Positions 45,056 to 54,868 of a stretch of 64,000 bases of DNA are shown piece after piece. The position numbers and the translations under genes were made by a program. The notes beneath the pieces were generated by a model. The model was not told where the DNA came from, made no database searches, and saw only the letters and a program-made list of their open reading frames with translations. Within the stretch, counting starts at the first letter, position 1; the number at the start of each line of letters is the position of its first letter. Origin of the DNA: Njordibacter sp028825405 (lineage in GTDB: Bacteria > Pseudomonadota > Gammaproteobacteria > Pseudomonadales > Balneatricaceae); assembly GCF_047730065.1 (NCBI RefSeq), contig NZ_CP159829.1, forward strand, positions 2,666,001-2,730,000, written 5' to 3'.

Positions 45056-46056
45056 GATATCATCCCACCTATGAAATCCAGATCTTGTAGACCTCGATAT
45101 ATTAATTTGAACGAAGTTAAGCAAAGTAGGAAAATCATTAGCCGTCTAACCACCACGACCTTAACTTGTGCCAGCACGTGGGCACCAATAATACCCCCAA
45201 TGACTTGCCCTAACATCCAAGGAGCCACTAAAATCGGCACCATCGCACCATATAGCATGTAGGGCCATATGGCAGCCGCGTTGCCCAAAGCGAGCAACAC
45301 ACCGCTAGATGCAACCGCCGCTTTAAGTGGTACCGCCATCACTAGGTTAAGTACTGGCACCATAGCCCAGCCGCCACCTAAACCAAAAAAACCACCGATA
45401 AAACCAACCCCAACAAACAAAATAATAGCTAAGCCTAAGCGTTTGACACTGTATTTAACTTCAGTGTTTACAGACATTTCATAGTAGCTCATATCCAGGG
45501 AAAACAAACGCGCCAGACCACTCAGTTTAGAGGCCTTGGGATAATCATTACGACCACCTCCTGTGATAAATAATACCGCCACCCCAAGCAATAATATGCC
45601 CAGCAACATGCGCACCACAGCATCACTGCTTGGCCCCATGGTTGATGCAAATTGAAACGCCATCAGGGCGCCTAATAAACCACCGACTATGGTTGGCAGG
45701 GCACAAATATAGACGAGACGTATGTCCACTAAACCTTGTTTAAGTAGTGGCGCTCCAGAAATTAAACCACTGAACATAGCCACAACTAAACCTGTCGCTC
45801 TAACCACTAAAGAATCAAAGGAAGTAAAGCCTAATACAATAGGGGTAAAAATGACTCCCCCGCCGATACCTGCAATGACGGCTATGATAGCGATGGCGAC
45901 AGATAAAACAAAAGAAGCAAGTGTGACGCTGAGGATAGAGCCAAGGGAAAAGAATTCACTCGCCTCAATAGGCTCAACAATAGCAATGGCAAAATAACAG
46001 GCTGCAGAAAGTAATATTAATAATGTGAGTTCAGGTACGTTTCGAAACAAACTCAT
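45052..46056 (-). CDS. TauE/SafE family sulfite/anion exporter
   Basis: An integral membrane protein of 334 residues with eight or more helices and the TauE/SafE glycine-rich repeats: IAGIGGGVIFTPIVLG near residue 65 and FIGGFFGLGGGWAMVPVL in the second half. Members export sulfite or organosulfonates during sulfonate degradation, but some have other substrates. It pairs with DUF1634 downstream. The ComDE cluster 5 kb away gives it a possible role in sulfite disposal; no shared operon exists. Confidence 0.9.
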   Translation of the reverse strand: MSLFRNVPELTLLILLSAACYFAIAIVEPIEASEFFSLGSILSVTLASFVLSVAIAIIAVIAGIGGGVIFTPIVLGFTSFDSLVVRATGLVVAMFSGLISGAPLLKQGLVDIRLVYICALPTIVGGLLGALMAFQFASTMGPSSDAVVRMLLGILLLGVAVLFITGGGRNDYPKASKLSGLARLFSLDMSYYEMSVNTEVKYSVKRLGLAIILFVGVGFIGGFFGLGGGWAMVPVLNLVMAVPLKAAVASSGVLLALGNAAAIWPYMLYGAMVPILVAPWMLGQVIGGIIGAHVLAQVKVVVVRRLMIFLLCLTSFKLIYRGLQDLDFIGGMIS

Positions 46057-46278
46057 TAGGTCTTATCCATAAGTGATTTATTTTTTCAAAATTATATCTT
46101 AGCCCAGCTTATTCATCCAATAGAGGGCCCCTAATGGTGCATGCGAACTCACTATGAAAGCCACTCACCAACACATAAAAACCGGTGTGTGTGAGTTGAA
46201 TTTAAAGCATGTGTTAGTCATCTTTTTTAGCCACAACAACTATATTTGAAGGCAGAATAGAGTCAAATTATGAAAAGT

Positions 46279-46295
46279 CCAAGTCACAGGCTTGG
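46279..46295 (-). terminator. weak terminator hairpin after the NrtS-PAS gene
   Basis: On the minus strand CCAAG-CCTGTGA-CTTGG is followed by ACTTTTC, 12 bp after the stop codon of the NrtS-PAS gene. Confidence 0.4.
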
Positions 46296-46306
46296 GCAGG
46301 TGATCT

Positions 46307-46930
46307 CTACCTATGAGTAATGTCTACAAACTGACCCTGCACTCCATTGAGAAAGCCAAAACTATCATTAACTGTTTTGGTCGATAACAAAGAAAATGCC
46401 CGCTTCTGGCCATTTATTAGAATATCTATTTTGGGTATAAATACTTTTCCTTGCTGATTTAACTGAGTTTTAAATGCTGTAATTTGTTGAGAAGGAACGC
46501 CTAGTTCTTGCAACACTTTTATAAAGTCAGTTTGTTCTAGATTATGTAAGGCTGGAAAAAATTTTGTGAAGTTCTGGTTAACTTTGATTAAGTTTAAATT
46601 TTCATCGGCATAATAAGCTGCAGTGATTGCATTTTCAAAGTTAAAAAAGCTCAACTCTAAAATTTTGTCACTGTCCAAGAAGTCCTGCACATGGGCTATC
46701 ACTTTTTGGAGTTTGCCAGTAATGGCGCCCCATGTTGTCACACAAAAGGGCACAGTGTATGTGAGCACCACTTTTAGTGGGTGAGGGTAGTCGCCGTGTA
46801 TAATGGCGTCACCATGGTTTATAGTGGTAAGGATGGTACCTACAACACAAGCTGTCAAGAAAGCTTTTAGTGGTGTTCCACCACCAAAAGCTAGACTACG
46901 AAAACTCTGTTTGGTCTGATAGTTAGTCAT
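46307..46930 (-). CDS. NrtS-like transporter domain fused to a PAS-like domain
   Basis: Residues about 15-80 match the small nitrate/nitrite transporter NrtS: GGGTPLKAFLTACVVGTIL, TINHGDAI, KVVLTYTVPFCVTTWGA, giving two membrane helices. After a linker, about 95-207 form a PAS-like sensor domain (AAYYADENLNLIKVNQNF, ending GVQGQFVDITHR, the typical PAS end). No kinase or GGDEF follows. NrtS is normally a free 70-110 residue protein, so the added sensor domain is unusual. It could gate transport or report on anion flux; this is inference. Confidence 0.8.
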   Translation of the reverse strand: MTNYQTKQSFRSLAFGGGTPLKAFLTACVVGTILTTINHGDAIIHGDYPHPLKVVLTYTVPFCVTTWGAITGKLQKVIAHVQDFLDSDKILELSFFNFENAITAAYYADENLNLIKVNQNFTKFFPALHNLEQTDFIKVLQELGVPSQQITAFKTQLNQQGKVFIPKIDILINGQKRAFSLLSTKTVNDSFGFLNGVQGQFVDITHR

Positions 46931-47167
46931 ATGCTTTTTCGACCTAGTCGGTTAAGTTATATTTGCTCTTGGTTGCTCCCCATCGTAACCAAAAGCTATA
47001 CCAATAACCATATTTTGCTAGTAGTCTGGCCCAAGATGCGTATAGCACAGAGGGTCTTGTTCGCTGTGCCCAAAAGATTATTGGTTGTTTGATAAGGTCA
47101 AATAGTAAGACTTTTAATGCTTGAAGTCATCAGCAAATACTAGCACAACCTGATCGGCAGCCCACTC

Positions 47168-47598
47168 ATGGTCGTGTCCATGGCGGCCTTCTCTGTGGAA
47201 GATTCATACTTAAAAATGGCTGCTCAAACTCTGCCTATTGGACAAATTCTCATGCTCTTTGGGGTTGGGGTTGGGGTTGGGGGCGCTATTTTTTTACTGG
47301 TATTGCCAAGCTTAATAACCAATCTTTATTTCCTAAAGAGGTGTTATCTAAGCCCATGCGTATGCACGTACTATTTGAGATTACAGGGCCCCTATTTTAC
47401 ATGCTCGCCATTACATTGACGCCTTTATCATCTGCAACTGTAATCCTGCAAGCTACCCTCGTAGTCGTTGTAGCCGGGGCAGCTTTGGTGCTTGATTCTG
47501 GGTTCATTGTCATTGCAGGATTGTTTATCCTTTGGCAAAGCAAGCAAATGAAAGCCTCAACCCAGGCGTCTATAGGCTCCCACATATTTAGAAGCTAA
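47168..47598 (+). pseudogene. broken EamA-family transporter gene
   Basis: The frame from 47168 reads like an EamA N-terminus (MAAFSVEDSYLKMAAQTLP, then IGQILMLFGVG). After a G-rich tract (three GGGGTT units and GGGGG near 47264-47284) the similarity moves to another frame, LFPKEVLSKPMRMHVLFEI, then LTPLSSATVILQATLVVVVAGA, up to 47598. The second half of the ten-helix permease is missing. A frameshift plus a 3' deletion has inactivated it. Its end touches the convergent nuclease gene. Confidence 0.8.
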
Positions 47599-49157
47599 GG
47601 TAAAAGTTTAGGCTTGATTAATGGCCAAATTTTTAGATGATGCATATTCATTTTTTTCTGATTAACTAAAAAACGAACCAAAATGAAGTAGATATCTAGG
47701 TCAAAGCGATGCTCAACATCATCCTCAGAACCAATAACCTCACCCTCGGCAACCTGTGCCTCAGCAATGAGTGGCCCATGAGTTTGATCAGATAATTGAT
47801 AACCAAAATCGTAAACATCTTCAAGAATGGAGAGTTTAGCCAGATAGCGCCATCGATCCACAAGGTGAAAAGCCACTTGATCAGGCACCTGTGGATCACG
47901 TTCTTCCAACAGAATAGGCCCTACATAAGGCCACAATTTTATCTGATAATTTTTCAATGCGGCGCCCATGCGTTGATTATAACTCTGCGCCGATTCGGCC
48001 CCATGACAGGCCCCAAAACATTTTTTTAACTGACTACGAAAACACCCTTGCGAGGAATTACTGTGGCCTTCAAGTCCAAGTAACTGGTGACACAGGAAAT
48101 ATTGATCGGCGAGCTTTTCCATTTGTTTGGAGGCTTGGCGTGGTGAGCGAAAGAGTCCAAATTGTTGCTCTACTTCTGTGTCTGCCGTTTCGATACTCTC
48201 GATCTTGAGTCTCAAATAGCCATTGGTGTCCTGTGTACTTCGATACTGAAAAAGCTTACGCACCTTGCGTAAACGTCTATTGTAAAGTGGCGCCAAGGCT
48301 TTGATTTGATTACTCTCGCGGATTTGTGCGCCAAAGTCGCTCGGTGTAGTTTCAAAATCAACGTGAGCGATCTTGGTACTCATCTGTAAGTCTTTTGGAT
48401 TTTTATGATCAGAACTAAAGTGACTCATCACTCGGTTACGAATATGTACACTCTTGCCCACGTATAGGAGCGCACCTTTTTCATCATAAAAGTAATATAC
48501 CCCAGCACTCGCAGGTAACTTTTCTACTTCTTTTGGATCCAATAAAGTGGGTAGACTTGGGCGTTTAAGTAAAACTTTACAGGTCGCCGCAATTTCATCA
48601 TCCGCAAAAAGCGCCGAAGACTTTTGAAAAAATTGATAAACCATCTCAGCATCATCAAGAGCCCTGTGCCGATTTTCAATTGATAAACCAAAGCGTTCAA
48701 TAATTTGAGATAAGCCATGTCGCTTAAATTGAGGATAAAGATTGCGACTAAACTTTACCGAGCACAAAGGTTTGTTGTTATAACTCATGCCCGCGCGCTC
48801 AAATTCATTCTTTAAAAAGCTATAGTCAAAACGTGCGTTGTGGGCGACCAAGGTACGGCCTTTAAGTTTACTCAGTAATTCTTCGGCAATTTGAGAAAAC
48901 TCAGGGGCACCATTGAGCATGCCTGGGCTAATGCCAGTAAGCCGCTGTATAAATGGTGGTAAAGGTACTTTGGGGTCGATAAATGTTTGCCACTTCTCAA
49001 TCAGTGCACCATTTTCAATGACCAACAGGCCAATTTCAATAATGCGATGATAGGTCGCTTTGCCACCCGTAGTTTCACAGTCAAGCAAGACCATGTTCTC
49101 AGGAAAGCCTGAAGAAAGAAGGATAGGGGTGGGTTGGTCAAGCCAATTTAACTGCAT
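47595..49157 (-). CDS. DnaQ-like exonuclease fused to GIY-YIG nuclease (Cho-like)
   Basis: Residues about 20-190 form a DEDDh 3'-5' exonuclease: VLLDCETTG (Asp/Glu of Exo I), TLVAHNARFDYSFL (Exo II) and NRHRALDDAEM (Exo III, His and Asp). Residues about 215-300 are a GIY-YIG nuclease domain of UvrC/Cho type (GVYYFYDEKGALLYVGKSVHIRNRV). A Cys-rich segment CFRSQLKKCFGAC follows near 390. This fusion is a known architecture in proteobacteria, implicated in DNA repair. At 520 residues it is full length. It stands as a single gene. Confidence 0.94.
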   Translation of the reverse strand: MQLNWLDQPTPILLSSGFPENMVLLDCETTGGKATYHRIIEIGLLVIENGALIEKWQTFIDPKVPLPPFIQRLTGISPGMLNGAPEFSQIAEELLSKLKGRTLVAHNARFDYSFLKNEFERAGMSYNNKPLCSVKFSRNLYPQFKRHGLSQIIERFGLSIENRHRALDDAEMVYQFFQKSSALFADDEIAATCKVLLKRPSLPTLLDPKEVEKLPASAGVYYFYDEKGALLYVGKSVHIRNRVMSHFSSDHKNPKDLQMSTKIAHVDFETTPSDFGAQIRESNQIKALAPLYNRRLRKVRKLFQYRSTQDTNGYLRLKIESIETADTEVEQQFGLFRSPRQASKQMEKLADQYFLCHQLLGLEGHSNSSQGCFRSQLKKCFGACHGAESAQSYNQRMGAALKNYQIKLWPYVGPILLEERDPQVPDQVAFHLVDRWRYLAKLSILEDVYDFGYQLSDQTHGPLIAEAQVAEGEVIGSEDDVEHRFDLDIYFILVRFLVNQKKMNMHHLKIWPLIKPKLLP

Positions 49158-49382
49158 AGGAAAATCACACCCACACGTCGATATTTGTCTTAAGGTAAAC
49201 GCTCTAACTTAACACGATGATTAATTGAGGAACATATTATTGCTCACGACTTTGCAACTAGCCACGTTTTTTTAGCTTATTTTTGATATTAGAATAACCC
49301 TCTACCCATTTGTACTAAGCCAATTTTTCAAAGCTGCAGGGTCAATTTATTGAGGCTAATTAATTACTCTTTAAGTAGAAGG

Positions 49383-50528
49383 TTAATTAATAAATTTGAC
49401 CAACTCATGGGGCGACGAGCAGCCCAATTGATTCATGACTTGCTCAAGTTCAAGAGAAAATATATCGATGCACTGGTCTGCGCCTTCTTTACCAAAAGCC
49501 CCAACACCATACATGTAAGGTCGACCTGAGAACACTAATTTGGCACCTAAGGCCAAATATCGTGCAATATCAACACCAGACTCAACTCCACTATCGACAA
49601 ACACTTCAAGTTTATCACCCACAGAATCAACAATTTCCTGCATCATTTCAACTGGTGTATAAGCCAGATCAAGCTGTCGTCCCCCATGATTGGAAACGAT
49701 GATGGCGTCGGCGTTGATGGATGCCACTAATTTGGCGTCTTCGACACTCAGCACGCCCTTAACAATTAAGTTGCCAGACCATTGTTGGCGTAATTCCTTG
49801 AGCATCGCTAAGTCTACGGGCTCTTTTAACGTACTACGGATGTAATTGGCTACATCCTCCAGGTTAGTTAACTTATTCATGTAGGGCTGCATGTTGGCAA
49901 ACTGTGGCATACCATTTAGAGCAGTGGCCATAGCCCAGGACGGCCTTAATAGAGTTTGATAGATACTATTGAGGGTGATTTTAGGTGGCACTGATAAGCC
50001 ATTCTTAATGTCATTTGGGCGTCTTCCCGCAACGGGCACATCAATGGTGACCACCAGATTATTGCACCCAACCTGACGTGCCCTTTGCATCAAGTCGAGT
50101 CTGATTTCTTGGTCTTTAGGTGGGTAAAGTTGAAACCAAAGATTGCTTCCCGCACACGCTGCCGCCTGTTCGATAGAAGTACTTGCTAAGGTACTTAATA
50201 CATAAGGAATATTGGCTTTTTTCGCTGCAGTTGCGTGATACTCTGCAGCTTTAGGCCAAATCAACCCACTGAGGCCCAGCGGCGCTATGCCAAATGGTGC
50301 ATCATATTGCACCCCTAAAGCAGTCGTTGTAAGGCTCGCTGTGTTAGAGCGAGACAAATATGCGGGATGTAAAGCCACCTCATCTAAGCAACGCCTATTG
50401 CGTGCAACAGCCTGATCACTGTTGCATCCTCCAACCAAATACTGGTATGCGAATTTGGGGATACGCTTTTGGGTACGCCTCTTGAGGTCGGCAATACTAG
50501 GCGCCTTGCTATTTAATTTACTCACCAT
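49383..50528 (-). CDS. FMN-dependent 2-hydroxyacid dehydrogenase next to ComDE
   Basis: A second LldD-type flavoenzyme: APFGIAPLGLSGLIWP, LVVTIDVPVAGRRPND, the catalytic IVSNHGGRQLD and FVDSGVESGVD. The start at ATG 50528 is preferred over the TTG at 50549; neither has a good ribosome site. It follows comE by 57 bp on the same strand. In that context it could oxidise an L-2-hydroxy acid such as sulfolactate to the 2-oxo acid used by ComDE. Other 2-hydroxy acids remain possible. Confidence 0.92.
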   Translation of the reverse strand: MVSKLNSKAPSIADLKRRTQKRIPKFAYQYLVGGCNSDQAVARNRRCLDEVALHPAYLSRSNTASLTTTALGVQYDAPFGIAPLGLSGLIWPKAAEYHATAAKKANIPYVLSTLASTSIEQAAACAGSNLWFQLYPPKDQEIRLDLMQRARQVGCNNLVVTIDVPVAGRRPNDIKNGLSVPPKITLNSIYQTLLRPSWAMATALNGMPQFANMQPYMNKLTNLEDVANYIRSTLKEPVDLAMLKELRQQWSGNLIVKGVLSVEDAKLVASINADAIIVSNHGGRQLDLAYTPVEMMQEIVDSVGDKLEVFVDSGVESGVDIARYLALGAKLVFSGRPYMYGVGAFGKEGADQCIDIFSLELEQVMNQLGCSSPHELVKFIN

Positions 50529-50585
50529 ATAAACAAACAGCCAAGCCAATTAATGGCAAGACTAATAGCGCCTTGCTAGGTGTTT

Positions 50586-51140
50586 TCATGCTTCAATTGA
50601 CTGCATAAAACGATGACGAATAACTACAGGATCCAAAGTGATGACGGGTACAGGAATATTGCCTGACGCACACTTACAGACAATAATAGTCATTTGTTTG
50701 CTGGCAATCGCTGCTTCCATAACACTGACAGCCTCTTCGGCCTGACATTCCACTACGTTGTCACAACCACACGCACTTGCCACTGCAGCAAGGGAGGTTT
50801 TTTTACCCGCGTAGGTAGGCTGGTCACCAGTAGAGCCATAGCTTCCATTGTCTATGATCAGCAAAATAAAATTGTCACACACGTTATTGGCAATGGTAGG
50901 CAGTGTCCCTAAATTAGTTAGTACAGAACCGTCACCATCAATGGCTACCACAGTTTTGTCCTGTGCCAAGGCTAAACCGAGGCCAATAGATGATGACAAA
51001 CCCATGGTTCCTAGCATGTAGAAATTGCTCGGTTGATCGCCAAATAAGTGCATTTCTTGACTGGGTAAACCAATGTTGCAAACAACCAATTCGCCAGACA
51101 GTACTGGGACTAAATTCTTAATGATCTCAGAACGTATCAT
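50586..51140 (-). CDS. comE: sulfopyruvate decarboxylase-type ThDP enzyme, beta subunit
   Basis: This 184-residue protein is the ThDP-binding PP half: NIGLPSQEMHLFGD, LGTMGLSSSIGLGLALAQ, and the ThDP motif GDGSVLTNLGTLPTIAN ending DNGSYGSTGDQPT. The split into alpha and beta subunits of this size is typical of ComDE; fused homologues act on phosphonopyruvate. It decarboxylates sulfopyruvate (or a related 2-oxo acid) to an aldehyde. It starts one base after comD stops, with GGAGAG inside the comD end. It is probably catabolic here because no other coenzyme M biosynthesis gene is present. Confidence 0.85.
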   Translation of the reverse strand: MIRSEIIKNLVPVLSGELVVCNIGLPSQEMHLFGDQPSNFYMLGTMGLSSSIGLGLALAQDKTVVAIDGDGSVLTNLGTLPTIANNVCDNFILLIIDNGSYGSTGDQPTYAGKKTSLAAVASACGCDNVVECQAEEAVSVMEAAIASKQMTIIVCKCASGNIPVPVITLDPVVIRHRFMQSIEA

Positions 51141-51141
51141 G

Positions 51142-51639
51142 TTACTCTCCTTTCCAAAATGTAGCGTCAGTCAAAATTGCAACAGGCTTGTTCGCCATAA
51201 AGGTATATTTCAAAATCTCATCGATCTCATGCACATCCTCAGGCTTGTGAAAATGGTAGGTTGGAATGCCCAACTGATCTAATAATGCCTTAGTGTGAAC
51301 TGCCATTTCAACCTGACAAGCAACGGGCTCACCTAATTCACCCCGGAAGCTAATGAGCATCGGCAGAGGCAGACGATAGAATTGAGTTAAAGTTACTAGG
51401 GTGTTAATGGTGACCCCAATGGCGGTGTTTTGCATAATGATGGCAGATCTTTTACCGCCCATAAATGCTCCAGCACAAATGCCCATGCCTTCATCTTCTT
51501 TATTGGCTGGCACGTGAATCATACTCTCACGGGTTTCCAGTTCAGCGATGACCCCACTAAGTTGTTTGCAAGGCACCGTAGTAATCAGTTCGATACTGTT
51601 ATTTTCAAATGCATCTATAATTATTTTATCCAATGACAT
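51142..51639 (-). CDS. comD: sulfopyruvate decarboxylase-type ThDP enzyme, alpha subunit
   Basis: The Pyr half of the split enzyme: IELITTVPCKQLSGV, then PANKEDEGMGICAGAFMGGK, which carries the activating Glu, and LISFRGELGEPVACQVEM. The ATG at 51639 has GGAG 7 nt upstream; a farther ATG at 51663 is less likely. It is the partner of comE. A 232-bp gap without an obvious terminator separates it from the FAD/Fe-S dehydrogenase gene upstream, so it may have its own promoter. Confidence 0.85.
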   Translation of the reverse strand: MSLDKIIIDAFENNSIELITTVPCKQLSGVIAELETRESMIHVPANKEDEGMGICAGAFMGGKRSAIIMQNTAIGVTINTLVTLTQFYRLPLPMLISFRGELGEPVACQVEMAVHTKALLDQLGIPTYHFHKPEDVHEIDEILKYTFMANKPVAILTDATFWKGE

Positions 51640-51871
51640 GTTCAACTCCAAAGTTATCCTCAAGTGAGGATTTTCTAGTATAATAAAATTTAATACAATT
51701 CATATTTATTTTACTAAAAGTATAATTAAATTATACCTTATGGCCACGCTGATATGGCATCTAAATATAATAGACACATCAGTTGGGGCGTTTGTTGGGT
51801 CCTCATTTAATGGGTTACAACGAACAATCAATCCTATGAGGCTAACTGGTTTTGGGCCTTAATGAGCATTA

Positions 51872-54775
51872 CTACAAACATTTTTCAATGATTTCCACAG
51901 GGTGCAATACCAAACGATCACTCTGTCCATCCATCATCTGCTCAAAACAGCTAAATCCATTAGCCACCACCACAGAGTCATTGGCAGCATTATCGATGGC
52001 GGGTTTTAAGCGGCGCTCAAACAAACGCTGCCCAATAGCTCTAGTCTGTTTTTTTAAGCCATAGGTACCTGCCATGCCACAACAGCCACTCTCGGGTTCT
52101 TGCAAATCTTTAAAACACCGTAGCATCCAATCTCGTTCGTGGGATGAAATGCTGAGGGATTTATCATGGCAATGAAGGTGCAGAATCCCACTACTTAACT
52201 GTTTTGCTAAAGTAATGGATGCATCACTTAAAAACCGGGTCAGGGTTTTAGCCCTTTCACTTAGGTCAAGGGCCCGAGTGTCGTACGGAAAGGCACTTAG
52301 TAACTCATCTTTAAAGACAGATAAACAGGAAGGTTCAAGCACAATCACCGAACAATCAGATGGTAATTTAGAGTGGAAGCCATCAAGTATAAAAGTTAGT
52401 TGCTTTAATGCCTGAGCTAAAAAGCCATATTCATACAAAGGCCGCCCACAACAGAAATGCTGCTTTGCCACTGCCACTTGATGACCACTTTTTAGTAAGA
52501 CATTAACTGCACTTTGTAACAATGTAGGACGGTAATGATTATTCACACTGTCAGCCCATAACACAACTGTGGGTTGGTCCTGTTCGCCAAACCAAAGAAA
52601 CTGTTGGTCTTGTCTATTGGCATTTTTTCTGGCCCAACCACTGAAGGACTGAGGGGCAAGTTTGGGTAGACCCTTTGCATCACTTAGGCCTAAAAACTTT
52701 TGTGCTAACTGACCTGTAATACCAGTTTGTAATTTATTGACCACACTGGAAAAGCGTGAAATTTTGGGTAATAAATTGCCGATATACGCTAGGGGGTAGT
52801 GACTTAATGGGCGACGTTTATGAGCATAATGAGCCGCCATAAATTCCGCCTTATAGGTGGCAATATCAACCTGTGTTGGGCATTCCGTCTTACAGGCCTT
52901 ACAAGACAGACAATGCTCAAAAGAATCTGCAATGTCCTTGTTATCCCAGCCATCCTTAATCACTTCACCACGCACCATCTCATGAAGCAAATGGGCCCTA
53001 CCTCGGGTGGAGTATTTTTCTTCCTGGGTGGCTTGATAACTGGGGCACATTGCACCACTTTGCGCACGACACTTGCCCATGCCAATACACCGTTCTGTGG
53101 CACGAGAAAAACCACCCACATCATCTTTGAAGTGCAATATTGTTGTCGTTTCAGGCAACTTATAGTCAGCACCATAGCGAAGATTTTCATCCATCTTGTA
53201 TGCATCAATGAGTTTGCCCGGATTCATACGCTGTTCTGGGTCCCAGATCTGCTTAAAGCGGCGGAACGCATGCATCAATTCAGGCCCAAACATAATTGGC
53301 AAAAATTCACCTTTGGCCTGACCGTCGCCATGCTCTCCAGACAGGGAGCCACCAAACTGCACAACGAGTTCAGCAATTTCAACGCTAAAATTACGCCATT
53401 TGCTAATGCCTTCTGCTGAACGCGTATCAAAGGTAATGCGCGCATGGATACAGCCATCCCCAAAATGACCGTACAAACTGCTGGTATAGCCGTAACGATG
53501 GATTAATGCACTAAATTCACGCAGGTAATCACCCAATTGTAGCGGATCTACAGCAGTGTCTTCCCAGCCAACAACAGGATCTGGATCATCGGCATTAAGA
53601 CTCATCGCTGTGGCAGACGCGCCTTGTTCTCGGATGCTCCAAACGGCAGCAGTGTTAGCAGCATCAGCAACAGATAATACTGATTTTACTTTTTTTGATA
53701 AGCCCATGGCAGTTTCAAACTCGTGGCATAATTGAGTTAGGTTATCAGCACTGTTGGCACTGAGTTCAACCATCAACCATGCTTGGCCTTCAGGCAATAA
53801 AGCAATTTCTGCCTGTTTAAGGTTGCGTTCTGTTAAACCACCGATGATACCCCAGTCCAATCCCTCCATCGCAATTGGGGCAAAAGGCAAGATTTCAGGC
53901 ACGCTATCACCCGCAGTGTATATATCCTCAAAACCAAGGACGATTAAACGTGTGTAGAGTGGATTTTCAATGAGCTTGACGCGTGCTTGCAATACAGTAA
54001 CGCAAGTGCCCTCTGAGCCAACCAGTGCACGAGCCACATTGAAGTCATTTTCAGGCAGTAATTGGTCTAAGTTATAACCTGAAACCCGACGCTTAATATT
54101 GGGGTAACGTTGTCGAATGAGCTGCTGATATTCATCGCGGATGGAGACCAGTTCACGATAGATTACAGCACGGCGGTCAGTGCCTGCTACAATCTTTTCA
54201 AGCTCTTGAACTGAAGTTGGCCCAACCCAAAAACGAGCCCCATCTGAGGTTAGTATTTCAAGCTGTAAAACATTTTCGACCGTTTTACCTGCCAGCATAG
54301 AATGGGGCCCACAAGAGTTATTGCCAATCATGCCCCCAAGGGTGCAACGACTTTGGGTACCAGGGTCAGGACCAAAAGTCAGCCCATACACCTCAGCTTG
54401 TTGTTTAAGTGCATCACAAATCACTCCAGGATCAACCAGAGCCGTTTGATTTTCAACATCAATGTCTGAGACCCGAGTTAAATAGCGGGAGCAGTCCACC
54501 ACCACAGCCTCATTAACACCTTGACCATTTTGAGAGGTGCCGCCACCCCGCAGTAATACAGGCAAACTAAAGGTCTTACACAGGGTGACCGTATTCACCA
54601 GATCATCCACAGTTTGGGGATACACCACACCCAAAGGGATTTGCCGATAGTTGGAAGCGTCTGCGGTGTATAGGGCAACCCCTGCCGCAGAAAAGTCACA
54701 CTCGCCTTGCAGTATGTGTGTGAGCTGGGCATGAAAATCTTTTAAATGGGCGTGGTAAATAGGTACGTTGGGCAT
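51872..54775 (-). CDS. FAD/Fe-S D-2-hydroxyacid dehydrogenase (GlcD-GlcF-type fusion)
   Basis: This 967-residue protein joins a FAD_binding_4 domain (about 40-215, LPVLLRGGGTSQNGQG), the FAD-oxidase C-terminal domain (to about 545), a ferredoxin-like region with two Cys clusters (CIGMGKCRAQSGAMCPSY and CLSCKACKTECPTQ) and a CCG-domain end (FCCGRPLYEYG, SGCCGMAGTYG). The layout matches YdiJ/D-lactate-type membrane-associated dehydrogenases feeding the quinone pool. It lies 93 bp after tctB, in the same run as ComDE, so it may oxidise the D-isomer of the imported hydroxy acid and complement the L-specific FMN enzyme. Confidence 0.92.
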   Translation of the reverse strand: MPNVPIYHAHLKDFHAQLTHILQGECDFSAAGVALYTADASNYRQIPLGVVYPQTVDDLVNTVTLCKTFSLPVLLRGGGTSQNGQGVNEAVVVDCSRYLTRVSDIDVENQTALVDPGVICDALKQQAEVYGLTFGPDPGTQSRCTLGGMIGNNSCGPHSMLAGKTVENVLQLEILTSDGARFWVGPTSVQELEKIVAGTDRRAVIYRELVSIRDEYQQLIRQRYPNIKRRVSGYNLDQLLPENDFNVARALVGSEGTCVTVLQARVKLIENPLYTRLIVLGFEDIYTAGDSVPEILPFAPIAMEGLDWGIIGGLTERNLKQAEIALLPEGQAWLMVELSANSADNLTQLCHEFETAMGLSKKVKSVLSVADAANTAAVWSIREQGASATAMSLNADDPDPVVGWEDTAVDPLQLGDYLREFSALIHRYGYTSSLYGHFGDGCIHARITFDTRSAEGISKWRNFSVEIAELVVQFGGSLSGEHGDGQAKGEFLPIMFGPELMHAFRRFKQIWDPEQRMNPGKLIDAYKMDENLRYGADYKLPETTTILHFKDDVGGFSRATERCIGMGKCRAQSGAMCPSYQATQEEKYSTRGRAHLLHEMVRGEVIKDGWDNKDIADSFEHCLSCKACKTECPTQVDIATYKAEFMAAHYAHKRRPLSHYPLAYIGNLLPKISRFSSVVNKLQTGITGQLAQKFLGLSDAKGLPKLAPQSFSGWARKNANRQDQQFLWFGEQDQPTVVLWADSVNNHYRPTLLQSAVNVLLKSGHQVAVAKQHFCCGRPLYEYGFLAQALKQLTFILDGFHSKLPSDCSVIVLEPSCLSVFKDELLSAFPYDTRALDLSERAKTLTRFLSDASITLAKQLSSGILHLHCHDKSLSISSHERDWMLRCFKDLQEPESGCCGMAGTYGLKKQTRAIGQRLFERRLKPAIDNAANDSVVVANGFSCFEQMMDGQSDRLVLHPVEIIEKCL

Positions 54776-54868
54776 ATTATGGCTGCAATTTGAGGTATAA
54801 ACATGGGGTCGCCAACAATCGCTTCTTCAGCAACCCATAAAATAGTGCCAGGCTAAAGCAGCACTTGA

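Noticed and set aside
50586..51639. Coenzyme M biosynthesis role for ComDE
   Set aside because: None of the other coenzyme M genes is present and the neighbours are importer and dehydrogenase genes, which fits catabolism better.
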